64,000 nucleotides of DNA. Source: Clostridium beijerinckii HUN142. GTDB taxonomy: Bacteria > Bacillota > Clostridia > Clostridiales > Clostridiaceae. The position numbers and the translations under genes were made by a program. Positions 1 to 8,690 of the stretch are shown one piece after another. Under the pieces are notes generated by a model. The model was not told the origin of the DNA. It did no database searches and saw only the letters and a list, made by a program, of their open reading frames with translations. The stretch is from positions 1-64,000 of the forward strand of contig NZ_JHXK01000030.1 in the NCBI RefSeq assembly GCF_000621745.1, in the 5' to 3' direction. Position 1 is the first letter of the stretch. The number at the start of each line of letters is the position of its first letter.

Positions 1-83
1 ATAAAATGTTACTGATATATAAAGAATTTTTTAAAGGCTAAGCGAAAGTTTTAGATTTATTTTTTTACTGGTATTTATGATGG

Positions 84-1331
84 TTAGGTTGTGCAGCAGC
101 GATTTCAAGTAAGAAGGCTGGAGCTGATGTTACTATTATCGAAAAGACAGACTTGTTGCTTGGTCTTGGTAACGTAGGTGGAATAATGCGTAATAATGGC
201 AGATATACTGCTGCAGAAGAATTAATAGCTCTTGGTGGAGGGGATCTCGTTAAAATTACAGATGAGATTTCAACTCATAAGAATATAGACTTCCCTGGAC
301 ATAAACATGCTACACTTTATAATGTTAATTTAATAGAAGGAGAAGTTAGTAAATATTTAAAGTCATTAGAGATAAACTTAATGATGGAGAGTAGAGTTAA
401 TGACATTAATTTTGATGGACAAAAAATAAAAGGAGTTTACCTTAGCGATGGAACTTATATAGAAGGTGACGTATTTATAGAAACAACAGGAACAACAGGA
501 CCTATGGGAAATTGCTTGCGCTATGGAAATGGCTGTTCAATGTGTGTTTTAAGATGTCCTGCTTTTGGACCTAGGATTAGTATAAGTGAAAGATGCGGAG
601 TTTTAGATATTCAAGGAGAAAGAGGAGATGATATCTTAGGAGCGTTTTCAGGTTCTTGCAAATTGGCTAAAGAAAGCTTGTCAGATGAAATAAGAAATGA
701 GTTGGATTCTAAAGGTGTTGTAATTTTAAAAGTTCCGAAGGAAGATATAAATTATGATAAATTAAGTACAAAAGTATGTCAACAATATGCTTTGAAAGAG
801 TTTGCTGAGAATATTATACTTCTGGATACTGGACATGCAAAACTAATGACGACTTACTATCCATTACACAAATTAAGAAAAATAAAAGGATTAGAAAATG
901 CGAAATATGTTGATCCATACGCGGGAAGTAAAGGAAACTCTATTAGGTATTTGTCAGTTGCACCAAGAACTAATGATTTAAAGGTAATTGGAGTAGATAA
1001 TTTGTTTTGCGCCGGTGAGAAAAGTGGCTTATTTGTTGGTCATACAGAGGCAATGTGTACTGGCGCTTTAGCTGGACACAATGCGGTAAGATTGGCTATG
1101 GGAATGCCACTTTTGATACTTCCGTCATCTATAGCGATCGGAGATATAATAACTTATGCAAATGAAAAGGCTAGTACTAGAGAGGGAAGGAAAGATAGAT
1201 ATACTTTTGCGGGTTCTGTTTACTTTAATAGAATGAAAGAACTAGGGTTATATACAATAGATGTGGATGAAATTTCTAAAAGGATTCAAAAAGTAAATTT
1301 AGATAATGTTTTTAGTCAAAGATTATTATAA
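84..1331 (+). pseudogene. GidA/TrmFO-like FAD-dependent oxidoreductase, 5' end decayed
   Basis: The open frame from a TTG at 153 gives 392 residues, but homology to the intact paralogue at 59742-61007 continues upstream in the same frame to about position 84, just after an in-frame TGA at 78-80. The N-terminal beta strand and glycine-rich FAD loop seen in the paralogue (GGGWAG) are missing; only the equivalent of WxGC remains. The body keeps the family's NVGGIMRNNGRYTAAEEL segment, a CxxCxxxCP motif near residues 128-136 of the 392-residue frame, and a GidA-like C-terminal block with CAGEKSGLFVGHTEA. No ribosome site precedes the TTG. Most likely a pseudogene without a working FAD-binding site. 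The window begins only about 80 bases upstream, so a frameshifted N-terminus further left cannot be fully excluded. Confidence 0.7.
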
Positions 1332-1354
1332 TTAAGAAGAGGTTGCAAAGATTT

Positions 1355-1390
1355 AAAAGACGTGGTATTTGAGATCATGTCTTTTATTTT
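1355..1390 (+). terminator. terminator after the FAD oxidoreductase remnant
   Basis: Arms AAAAGACGTG (1355-1364) and CATGTCTTTT (1376-1385) pair with one G-T wobble and are followed by a T-rich stretch. Confidence 0.6.
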
Positions 1391-1568
1391 TAACAAAGAA
1401 ATATATATTTTATATTATTATAAATTAGTTAAGAGAATCTTATTTTAGAAGCTGATGTTAATTAAACTTTAGTTAATTAGAAAGATAAATGAAATAAGTC
1501 GGCTTTTTAACACCAATCATATGATTGTACATAACATATAGTATATAAAAACTGAGGAGGAATAAGAT

Positions 1569-1979
1569 ATGAGCAACAATAATAATTGCGATATTGTTCA
1601 TGGTCGTCATTATAGAGGAAATCAACTTGGTGATAATTATTATAGGTATAGGGATCATAATCATGAATTTGTATCAAGTACAAATTACGAAGAGGATGAG
1701 AATTGCGAAGAGCACAATCATCGTATTGCTGGAACTACTGGCCCAGCAATTAGGGTTGGACTATCTCATGTTCATAGAATTGAAGATGTTACAGACACAT
1801 TTAACGATCATAATCATAGAGTTTGCGTTACAACTGGCCCTGCAATTTATATTTCACGAAATAAGCATATTCATATAGTTCAGGGGCAAACATCATTTAA
1901 TGATGGACATGATCACGATTATTTTTTTACTACTCTAATTGATGATCCGTCTAATGTACCAAACACTAATGAAAGATAA
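1569..1979 (+). CDS. ymaF: YmaF family His-rich protein
   Basis: A 136-residue protein built from repeated His-containing units: DHNHEF, EHNHRIAGTTGPAI, HVHRIEDVT, DHNHRVCVTTGPAI, HIHIVQGQT and DGHDHDY. This alternation of HxH motifs with TTGPAI segments is the hallmark of the YmaF family, whose function is unknown; the His pairs suggest metal binding (inference). No signal peptide or membrane segment. An AGGAGG site ends 8 bases before the ATG. It stands alone, with a terminator upstream and a 13-bp hairpin downstream. A possible sporulation-type -10 (CATATAGTA, 1535-1543) lies upstream, but no matching -35 could be fixed. Confidence 0.85.
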   Translation: MSNNNNCDIVHGRHYRGNQLGDNYYRYRDHNHEFVSSTNYEEDENCEEHNHRIAGTTGPAIRVGLSHVHRIEDVTDTFNDHNHRVCVTTGPAIYISRNKHIHIVQGQTSFNDGHDHDYFFTTLIDDPSNVPNTNER

Positions 1980-2037
1980 ATAAAAATCTTTTTCTTTGCA
2001 GATATTATTTGCTGAAAAATATGAGTCTTCATAGCTA

Positions 2038-2072
2038 TTAACCACACTCTAATATGAATAGAGTGTGGTTAA
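2038..2072. terminator. hairpin after ymaF
   Basis: A perfect 13-bp stem, TTAACCACACTCT and its complement, with a 9-base loop. There is no strong T-tract on either strand, so it may protect the transcript end rather than terminate. Confidence 0.5.
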
Positions 2073-2264
2073 TTTAAATCTGACTAAAAGTTAAAAACAT
2101 TAGTTTGAATTATCGAAAGAACGATTGCATTATGCGTTATATGACATAATATATTTATAAATTTAAATATAGCATAAAAATATAGCGAAAATGCAAATAA
2201 TAAAGAAAAATACTATTCATTTTATTTGAGTATGTTAAGTATTTAAAATTAAGGAGTAATAAAA

Positions 2265-3761
2265 ATGACAAAAAGTAATAAACAAAAGAAATTAAAATTG
2301 ATTACGCTGATTCTTATGATTTTTACATCAGTTTTTGGATTTGCTAATATGCCAAGATCTTTTTATCTTATGGGTTATGGTGCAATTCCTTGGTTTATAT
2401 TAGGAGGGGTAACATATTTCATACCTTTTGCATTTATGATGGCGGAATATGGATCTGCATTTAAAGAGGAAAAGGGAGGTATATATTCATGGATGGAAAA
2501 GTCTGTAGGTCCTAAATTTGCATTTGTAGGAGTTTTCATGTGGTATTCTTCTTACGTAGTATGGATGATAAATATATGTTCTACTATTTGGATTCCATTA
2601 TCAAATACAATATTTGGAGTAGATACTACATCAAATTGGGCCATATTTGGATTGAATTCAACTCGAGTTTTAGGTGTGCTTGGCGTTATATGGGTATCTG
2701 CAACATACCTTATATCCAAAAGAGGGATAAGTAAAATAACTAAAATTACATCAGTTGGAGGAATAGCGGTAGCACTTCTAAACATAGTTTTGATAATAGG
2801 TGCAATTATAATATTTATATTAAATAAAGGACAATTTAGAGAGTCAATTACATCTACAATGTCTTTTGTTAATTCACCAAACCCAGCTTATCAAAATATT
2901 AGTTCAGTTTTATCATTTCTGGTTTTTGCTTTATTTGCATATGGCGGTATCGAAGCTGTGAGTGGGCTTGTTGACCAAACTGAAAATCCAGAAAAGACGT
3001 TTCCTAAGGGGATTTTAATAGCCGCAGCTATAATTTCTGTTGGTTACTCCCTTGGAATTTTCTTAATTGGAATATTTACAAATTGGTCGGCTACTCTTTC
3101 GAGTGAAAACATCAATATGGCAAATGTTGCATATGTTGTTATGAATAATTTAGGGTATACTTTAGGTAGCTCAATGGGGTTAAGTGATTTGGTATCTATA
3201 CAACTTGGAAATTGGGTGGCTAGATTCGTTGGATTATCAATGTTTTTGGCATTGACAGGGGCATTTTTTACACTATCATATTCTCCGCTTAAGCAGTTGA
3301 TAGAGGGAACTCCAGCAAAACTTTGGCCAGGAAAGATGGCTGCCATTGATGAAAATGAAATGCCGATAAATGCAATGTTTATCCAAACTATTATAGTAGC
3401 AGTTATGGTATTATTTGTTTCTATGGGAGGAAGTAGTGCAAAATTATTTTTTACAATGTTAGTATTAATGACTAATGTTGCAATGACAATACCCTATCTA
3501 TTTCTATCAAGTGCGTATATATCATTTAGAAAAAAAGATAGTATAGAGAAGCCTTTTATAATATTAAAAAATAAATCATTTGCTATATTTATAGGATTTA
3601 TAGTTACAGCGGTGGTTGGATTCGCTAATTTCTTTACAATTATTGAGCCAGCAATTCATGGTGATTACAAATCAACATTTGCTATGATTGGTGGACCTGT
3701 AGTTTTTGCTGTAGCAGCATTCTTAATTTATACTAATGGAGAGAAGAAAAAAGATATTTAG
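2265..3761 (+). CDS. yjeM: APC-superfamily amino-acid permease, YjeM type
   Basis: A 498-residue integral membrane protein with about 12 hydrophobic segments. The N-terminus (LILMIFTSVFGFANMPRSFY), then FMMAEYGSAFKEEKGGIYSWM and VGPKFAFVGVFMWYSSYVVWM, matches from memory the E. coli YjeM branch of the amino acid/polyamine/organocation superfamily, related to glutamate/GABA exchangers. It should move an amino acid or amine across the membrane; the substrate is unknown. The start follows AAGGAG with good spacing. It is monocistronic, with a clear terminator 23 bases downstream. The length is normal for the family. Confidence 0.85.
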   Translation: MTKSNKQKKLKLITLILMIFTSVFGFANMPRSFYLMGYGAIPWFILGGVTYFIPFAFMMAEYGSAFKEEKGGIYSWMEKSVGPKFAFVGVFMWYSSYVVWMINICSTIWIPLSNTIFGVDTTSNWAIFGLNSTRVLGVLGVIWVSATYLISKRGISKITKITSVGGIAVALLNIVLIIGAIIIFILNKGQFRESITSTMSFVNSPNPAYQNISSVLSFLVFALFAYGGIEAVSGLVDQTENPEKTFPKGILIAAAIISVGYSLGIFLIGIFTNWSATLSSENINMANVAYVVMNNLGYTLGSSMGLSDLVSIQLGNWVARFVGLSMFLALTGAFFTLSYSPLKQLIEGTPAKLWPGKMAAIDENEMPINAMFIQTIIVAVMVLFVSMGGSSAKLFFTMLVLMTNVAMTIPYLFLSSAYISFRKKDSIEKPFIILKNKSFAIFIGFIVTAVVGFANFFTIIEPAIHGDYKSTFAMIGGPVVFAVAAFLIYTNGEKKKDI

Positions 3762-3783
3762 AAAACTGTTTATACATAATAAA

Positions 3784-3819
3784 AATAACTAGAGGTTGCA
3801 ATCTCTAGTTATTTTTTGC
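3784..3819 (+). terminator. terminator of the YjeM-type permease gene
   Basis: An 11-bp stem AATAACTAGAG / CTCTAGTTATT with an 8-base loop, followed by TTTTTT. Confidence 0.85.
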
Positions 3820-4098
3820 TCTTTAGAAATTCATATTGAAGTCAAAGGCAAGAATATAACTCAATGTATATTATAAATGCACGTCTAAGATTCTAGTGAG
3901 CTAAATTTCACGTTGGGAATAAAATTCAAAGATCTGACTTTAATATATATCATATAGAATTTTAAATATAAACTTATGTATGTTAAGGAAAAATTAAGAA
4001 ATATTAAACAATTATTAATTGAAAAAGTAACAAATGAGTTTTATAATTCAAGTGTACTATATGAGCTAATACACTTAATACAATTAGGAGGGAAGTTT
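3818..4098. other. non-coding gap
   Basis: No convincing gene. An open frame runs into the next gene from 3976, but it lacks a ribosome site and has poor coding character, so the region is read as leader and promoter DNA for the operon starting at 4099. The first 20 bases resemble the sequence that follows other terminators near 7457 and 57934. Confidence 0.5.
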
Positions 4099-4629
4099 AT
4101 GAAAAAATCAACTATAATTATTATGTTTGGAATTATCATTGTAATTACTGCTTTTCTTGGTATGGATAATAATAAAATGTACCAAAAACAGAAGCATTTC
4201 GAAACTATGAATGAGATTCTAGATCAACTAAATGATAAACAGTTAAAAGTAATTGATGACACCGGAAAACTAACTGAAACAAATGAATTTAAGGAATGTT
4301 TTTCAGAACGGAAAAGGTTAACTAATTTTGATTTTAATTTTTCGAAGGTAAACATAGAAAAGGTATGTGATCTTAGCGAAAAGGATAAAAATGAGATGCT
4401 AAGCGAATATGATGGATTCCGAAATAATTTTTCTAAAAGACGTCCTATAACAAGAGAAGAGCCAGTAAGCTTAATTGTTAATGCGCATAATTATAGATCC
4501 ATATATGAGGAAAAAGATGATAGACCACAAAAACTAAAAGTCAACTTGGTTCTCGTAGATGAAGGCGAAGGTTTAGTAATTGATTATATTATGTATCATT
4601 CTTATGTAGAAGGTAATGACAATGCTTAG
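4099..4629 (+). CDS. small membrane-anchored protein, first gene of the GntR/ABC operon
   Basis: I chose the ATG at 4099 because GGAGGG lies at the right distance and the residues after it form a typical start; longer in-frame starts have no ribosome site. The 176-residue product has one N-terminal hydrophobic segment (about residues 4-21, IIIMFGIIIVITAFLGM) and then a soluble, charged domain, so it is probably a signal-anchored extracytoplasmic protein. I recognise no family. Its last codons overlap the start of the GntR gene, indicating translational coupling and a role with the ABC transporter encoded downstream (inference). Confidence 0.7.
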   Translation: MKKSTIIIMFGIIIVITAFLGMDNNKMYQKQKHFETMNEILDQLNDKQLKVIDDTGKLTETNEFKECFSERKRLTNFDFNFSKVNIEKVCDLSEKDKNEMLSEYDGFRNNFSKRRPITREEPVSLIVNAHNYRSIYEEKDDRPQKLKVNLVLVDEGEGLVIDYIMYHSYVEGNDNA

Positions 4630-5020
4630 AATTGATCCAAGGAGTAGTACTCCTATTTATGAACAAATAGAACTTGGGATAAAGGAACTTATTTTAAAAG
4701 GAGCTTTAAAGATGGGAGAGAAATTACCATCAGTTAGAGAGTTGGCATCAATACTTATGATAAACCCCAATACAATAAGCAAAGCATATGGTGAACTTGA
4801 AAGAGAAGGTATAATTGAAACTTTAAGGGGAAAGGGAACTTTTATAACATCTAATTATGAAGGTAAGGGGGATCATAAAAAAATGGAGCATATTTCAAAT
4901 GAATTGAAAAAAATTATACTTGAAGCAAGTTATGGTGGCGTTAGTAAGAAAGAGTTTATGAGATTGGCGCTTCAAATATTCTCTGAGTTAGGGGTGAATG
5001 ATAATGATAGAAGTAAGTAA
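4622..5020 (+). CDS. GntR family regulator, YtrA type
   Basis: A 132-residue DNA-binding regulator. Residues 8-75 form the winged helix typical of GntR proteins (PIYEQIELGIKELILKG, then LPSVRELASILMINPNTISK and GKGTFI). The short C-terminal tail, about 50 residues without a large ligand domain, is the YtrA subfamily pattern, whose members usually repress an adjacent ABC transporter operon. The ATG at 4622 is preferred over 4616 because of its spacing to AGAAGG. It overlaps the gene before it and the ATPase gene after it, so the operon is probably autoregulated. Confidence 0.9.
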   Translation: MLRIDPRSSTPIYEQIELGIKELILKGALKMGEKLPSVRELASILMINPNTISKAYGELEREGIIETLRGKGTFITSNYEGKGDHKKMEHISNELKKIILEASYGGVSKKEFMRLALQIFSELGVNDNDRSK

Positions 5021-5900
5021 TTTATCCTTTGAAATTGATGGAAAACCAATTTTAGAAAATATAAATATTAGAATAGATAAAAATAAAATATTTGGTATTA
5101 TAGGGCCAAATGGTGTTGGGAAAACTACACTTTTAAGATGTTTAACGGGAATTTATAAAGGAACATCAGGAAATGTATTTTATGATGGACAAGAGGTTTA
5201 TGATAATATAAGTGTTAAAAATAAGATTGGCTATGTAGCAGATGAGAATATCATGCAAACAAATTTTAAAGTTAGCGAAATATTAAAGTATTACAAATAT
5301 TCATATAAAAATTTTGATGAAAAGAAATTTAATGAATTAAATAAAATTTTTAAAGTTCAAACTAATAAGTATATATTCCAATTATCAAAAGGAATGAAGA
5401 TGAGACTTTCTATAATGCTTGCTTTTTCTATTCATGCTAAATATTTAATATTAGATGAGCCAACATCAGGATTGGATGCAATATTAAAAAATAAATTACT
5501 AAAGATATTTGCAGATGAAGTTTTTGAAAATGATACAACTATAATAATAAGTTCTCATCATTTAAATGAACTTGAAAGAATTTGTGATGATGTAGCTATT
5601 TTAGACAAAGGCGTAGTTACATATGAAAATTCCGTGGAAAATATGAAAAATAAGATAAAAAAGATACAAGTGGCTTTTGATGAACCTGTTTATGAAGAAG
5701 ATTTAAAACTTAAAGGAATATTTAAAATTAGTAGAGTTGGAAGAGTATTTACTATAATAACTGATGAATATGATGGGGAATTTATAAAAAGCTTAGAAAA
5801 ATTTAAACCTTTGTTTATTGAAGAAATAGATCTAAGCCTAGAAGATATCTTTATCTATAAAGTTGATAAGGAGGATAACGATGAAAAAATATTTAAATAA
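5004..5900 (+). CDS. ABC transporter ATP-binding protein
   Basis: A 298-residue ATPase with Walker A GPNGVGKTT at 34-42, a degenerate signature LSKGMKMRLS near 128-137, Walker B YLILDEPTSG near 147-156 and the switch His in IIISSHH. The start at 5004 is chosen because AGGGGTG is 8 bases upstream; the ATG at 4998 is too close. It overlaps the GntR gene and the permease gene. It belongs to the YtrB/bacitracin-type export group commonly paired with YtrA regulators. It powers the membrane partner encoded next. Confidence 0.93.
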   Translation: MIEVSNLSFEIDGKPILENINIRIDKNKIFGIIGPNGVGKTTLLRCLTGIYKGTSGNVFYDGQEVYDNISVKNKIGYVADENIMQTNFKVSEILKYYKYSYKNFDEKKFNELNKIFKVQTNKYIFQLSKGMKMRLSIMLAFSIHAKYLILDEPTSGLDAILKNKLLKIFADEVFENDTTIIISSHHLNELERICDDVAILDKGVVTYENSVENMKNKIKKIQVAFDEPVYEEDLKLKGIFKISRVGRVFTIITDEYDGEFIKSLEKFKPLFIEEIDLSLEDIFIYKVDKEDNDEKIFK

Positions 5901-6948
5901 AGGATTGTTATATGCATGGTTCAATTCTGCTAAAGCTGCTATCGCTATAGGGCTATTAGTATGGGGAGCCGTAGCATATGAAATCATAAAAAGCAATTTA
6001 AATGATGTTAAAAATGGACTTGCAAACAATTTTGATAACTACTATTATACGAATGCTTGGCACGAATATTTCATGTTAGCAATTATATTTGTAGCTATAT
6101 ATTTTATAGCAAAGGGAATTAATAAGAGAAATACTGAAATGTTCTTATGTAGTGGACCATATACCCAAAAGCAGATTAGATATAATGAATTCATATGTCT
6201 TTTGATTACATTAATGCTTTTTGTAATAACTTATAGTTATATAGCAATAGTATCATATTTCGGTAATGCTGAATTTATATCGGTTGTTGAAGGATATTGG
6301 AATATAGTTACTATAGAAACTTCAAAGATAATCTTACTTGGAATTATTGGTATAATGTTTATGTTAATAATAGATTTGATGTTTTCTAATTCAGTAATAG
6401 GATTTATTAGCATGATTTCGATAATACCTGTATCTATTTCTATAATAATAGCTAAGGTTATTTCTATATTTGAATATTTTGGAGTTAATAGGGATTATAG
6501 TTTGTTGGATAAAATAAGAGGGGGAGATTATAAAAATAAATTAGGAAGAGGTTTTTTTGAGGTTGTATTTGATAGAATTAGCGTTAAAGATATAACAATT
6601 AGAAATTTATGGAGTGAGACGGTAATTATCTTATTTATTATTATAATCATGATTATTGTTTACAACATAGTTCAAAATAAGTATAAACTAGAAAACGCTA
6701 ATAAGCTATTTTCATCCAAAAATAACGAAAGGATTTTAATAATACTAATATCAATAGCAATTGGATCATTTGCATCGTTATTTTTAACTGAAGGTTTTAT
6801 TCATAGTTTGCAACGAAAGAATGGAAATTCTATGGTGTTAATAGGATCAGACTTAATCAAGGGGCTTGGCTTAGACGTAATATGCATACTTTTAATCGGA
6901 TTTATAGCCTATAAAGTAATAAAAAAATTATTGAAAAATATAGTTTAG
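5881..6948 (+). CDS. ABC transporter membrane protein
   Basis: A 355-residue protein with about eight hydrophobic segments and no enzymatic motif; it is the permease partner of the ATPase just upstream. The ATG at 5881 follows AAGGAGG by 7 bases; a longer frame from 5863 lacks such a site. Sequence matches to named exporters are weak, as is usual for YtrC/D-like permeases. The substrate is unknown; cell-wall-active peptide resistance or envelope stress is plausible from the operon type (inference). Confidence 0.85.
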   Translation: MKKYLNKGLLYAWFNSAKAAIAIGLLVWGAVAYEIIKSNLNDVKNGLANNFDNYYYTNAWHEYFMLAIIFVAIYFIAKGINKRNTEMFLCSGPYTQKQIRYNEFICLLITLMLFVITYSYIAIVSYFGNAEFISVVEGYWNIVTIETSKIILLGIIGIMFMLIIDLMFSNSVIGFISMISIIPVSISIIIAKVISIFEYFGVNRDYSLLDKIRGGDYKNKLGRGFFEVVFDRISVKDITIRNLWSETVIILFIIIIMIIVYNIVQNKYKLENANKLFSSKNNERILIILISIAIGSFASLFLTEGFIHSLQRKNGNSMVLIGSDLIKGLGLDVICILLIGFIAYKVIKKLLKNIV

Positions 6949-6998
6949 GTAAATAAAAGAAATTTTTGTTAAAGAAAATATTAATAGTTTTTAATTTG

Positions 6999-7045
6999 TG
7001 AGAGCCATAGACAGTAAGAATACTTGTAAATGGTTCTCATATTTT
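6999..7045 (+). terminator. terminator of the GntR/ABC operon
   Basis: TGAGAGCCAT (6999-7008) pairs with ATGGTTCTCA (7030-7039), one wobble, followed by a T-rich tract. Confidence 0.7.
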
Positions 7046-7118
7046 ATTTAAATCATAAAGAACAAAAAATATATGTATCGAATAGAATATATTAACAAAA
7101 GAATAGGAGATGATCAAC

Positions 7119-7373
7119 ATGTCTAAACATTCTAATGATTGTTGCTGCTGTAAATGTAATTCTTGTTGCTCTTGCAAACCTAGTTGTTGCAATACTTGCG
7201 GATGCGGCGGCGGCTGCGGAGGATACGGTGGTTACGGCGGCTTTGGCGGCGGACTTGGAGGCTTTGGTGGCGGATGTGGCTTTGGCGGCGGCGGATGCGG
7301 CGGAAGCTGGCTTTGGATCTTACTAATTTTATTCCTTGGTGGCGGAGCAGGTTGCGGAGGATTTCTCTGGTAA
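7119..7373 (+). CDS. Cys/Gly-rich small protein with hydrophobic C-terminus
   Basis: An 84-residue protein starting at 7119, 9 bases after AGGAG; the ATG at 7110 abuts the site and is rejected. Residues about 8-31 are packed with cysteine (CCCCKCNSCCSCKP and on), residues 30-64 are Gly-rich with GGYGG and GGFGG units, and the end (WLWILLILFLGGGAGCGGFLW) is a membrane-like segment. The organisation resembles small spore or surface proteins of the YjcZ kind in its tail, while the head looks like a metal-binding or heavily disulfide-bonded module. The Gly and Cys codons make the gene locally GC-rich. Function unknown. Confidence 0.75.
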   Translation: MSKHSNDCCCCKCNSCCSCKPSCCNTCGCGGGCGGYGGYGGFGGGLGGFGGGCGFGGGGCGGSWLWILLILFLGGGAGCGGFLW

Positions 7374-7421
7374 TTTGATTAATCATAAGGAGTACAATTT
7401 AAAAGTAGCCTTATAATTAGA

Positions 7422-7460
7422 TAATAGAAACGCTGGTAACAGCGTTTCTATTATTTTATT
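7422..7460 (+). terminator. terminator of the Cys/Gly-rich protein gene
   Basis: A perfect 14-bp stem TAATAGAAACGCTG / CAGCGTTTCTATTA with a GTAA loop, then TTTTATT. Confidence 0.9.
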
Positions 7461-7644
7461 CTTTAGGAATTTATATTCCAATAAAATATGCTGATAACTT
7501 AAAAAAGGTTGATTAACAAATTTTTGTATTTTTAAAAGAATAAAAAAGAAATCTTATTCGCCTGCCAAATTTTTCTCACATGCGTTCGAAAAGGCAGATG
7601 CGTGAAAAAATCTCCGGCTCCACAATTGCCTGCGATTTTGTTCT
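7457..7644 (+). repeat. dispersed repeat, copy 1
   Basis: The core 7537-7644 (108 bp) is identical to 58016-58123 except at three positions. A more diverged upstream part (7457-7536) is also shared with 57934-58015. The core carries the direct heptamer CGCCTGC at both ends, and the inverted arms CTGCC and GGCAG. It is less AT-rich than its surroundings and contains no gene. Confidence 0.85.
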
Positions 7645-7751
7645 TATTCGAATAAAAGTAATTAGAAAGTTGTATTATATAAGTGAAACAGATATAATCT
7701 AAAATGTAAAAGGATAAATGTATTTATATGCTAAACGGAGTGATTTGAATT

Positions 7752-8462
7752 ATGGAAGAAAGATTGCAGAAATATCTCGCAAATTGTGGAGTAGCTTCAA
7801 GAAGAAAATGTGAGGAATTAATAATTTCAGGTAAAGTTAAAGTAAATGGAGTTATAGTTAATGAAGTTGGAATAAAAATAGATCAATTAAAAGATGTAAT
7901 AGAATATAATGGAAAGGAAATAAAAAAGAAAGAAGATAAAGTTTATATAATGCTCAATAAGCCTGAAGGGTATATTAGTTCGGTCAAAGACGAAAAAGGC
8001 AGAGCTACTATTTTGGATATAGTTAAGGTTAACGAGAGAATATATCCAATTGGAAGATTAGACTATGATAGCTCGGGATTATTGTTATTAACTAATGACG
8101 GAGAAATTTATAATAAAATAATTCACCCAAGGGTAGAAATAATAAAAAGATATGTAGCGGTAGTTAAGGGTGAAGTAACTGATAAAGATAAAATTAAATT
8201 TGAAATAGGCATAGATATTGGAGGTTATATTACTGCTCCAGCTGAGCTTAGAATTATTAGTTATGATAAAGGTATTTCTACTATTGAGATTGGTATTCAT
8301 GAAGGAAAGAACAGGCAAATAAGAAAAATGTGTGCTGCAATACATCATGATGTATTATCTTTGAAAAGAATATCTATAGGAGAGCTGAAACTAGGGTATT
8401 TAAAAAGAGGAGAATATAGAAAGTTAAATAAAGAAGAATTAGATTATATTAATGGTTTATAG
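7752..8462 (+). CDS. rluB: ribosomal large-subunit pseudouridine synthase, RluB/RsuA family
   Basis: A 236-residue enzyme that converts uridine to pseudouridine in rRNA. Residues 1-60 are the S4 RNA-binding domain (ERLQKYLANCGVASRRKCEELI). The catalytic motif is GRLDYDSSGLLLLTNDG with Asp104. The C-terminal KNRQIRKMC segment is typical of the RsuA/RluB/RluF group. The length fits RluB. Usually this gene sits next to scpB; here it stands alone, between a repeat and an RpiR regulator, so the exact target uridine is inferred from family only. Confidence 0.93.
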   Translation: MEERLQKYLANCGVASRRKCEELIISGKVKVNGVIVNEVGIKIDQLKDVIEYNGKEIKKKEDKVYIMLNKPEGYISSVKDEKGRATILDIVKVNERIYPIGRLDYDSSGLLLLTNDGEIYNKIIHPRVEIIKRYVAVVKGEVTDKDKIKFEIGIDIGGYITAPAELRIISYDKGISTIEIGIHEGKNRQIRKMCAAIHHDVLSLKRISIGELKLGYLKRGEYRKLNKEELDYINGL

Positions 8463-8690
8463 AAAATCACTAAATCATAAAGAGTAGATTAGAGGATTTT
8501 ACTGTATAGCATTAGTAAATGGGAATAAAAAATATTTATTTTAAAAATATGATACGTAATGAAAGTAGCTTAATAAAATATTGCAGAATTTTAATATGTT
8601 CCGTGAAAAACAAGTTATTTGTTGAATATTTAGAAATAAGATGATAGAATTAAGATAATATTATTCAATGTTGTAACAGGAAGGCAAAAG

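Noticed and set aside
3813..3836. Possible third copy of the 5' end of the dispersed repeat
   Set aside because: Only about 20 bases are similar, and AT-rich post-terminator DNA can look alike by chance.
7135..7386. Several overlapping frames at the Cys/Gly-rich gene
   Set aside because: Only the frame starting at 7119 has a ribosome site and a sensible protein; others are effects of GC-rich repeats.
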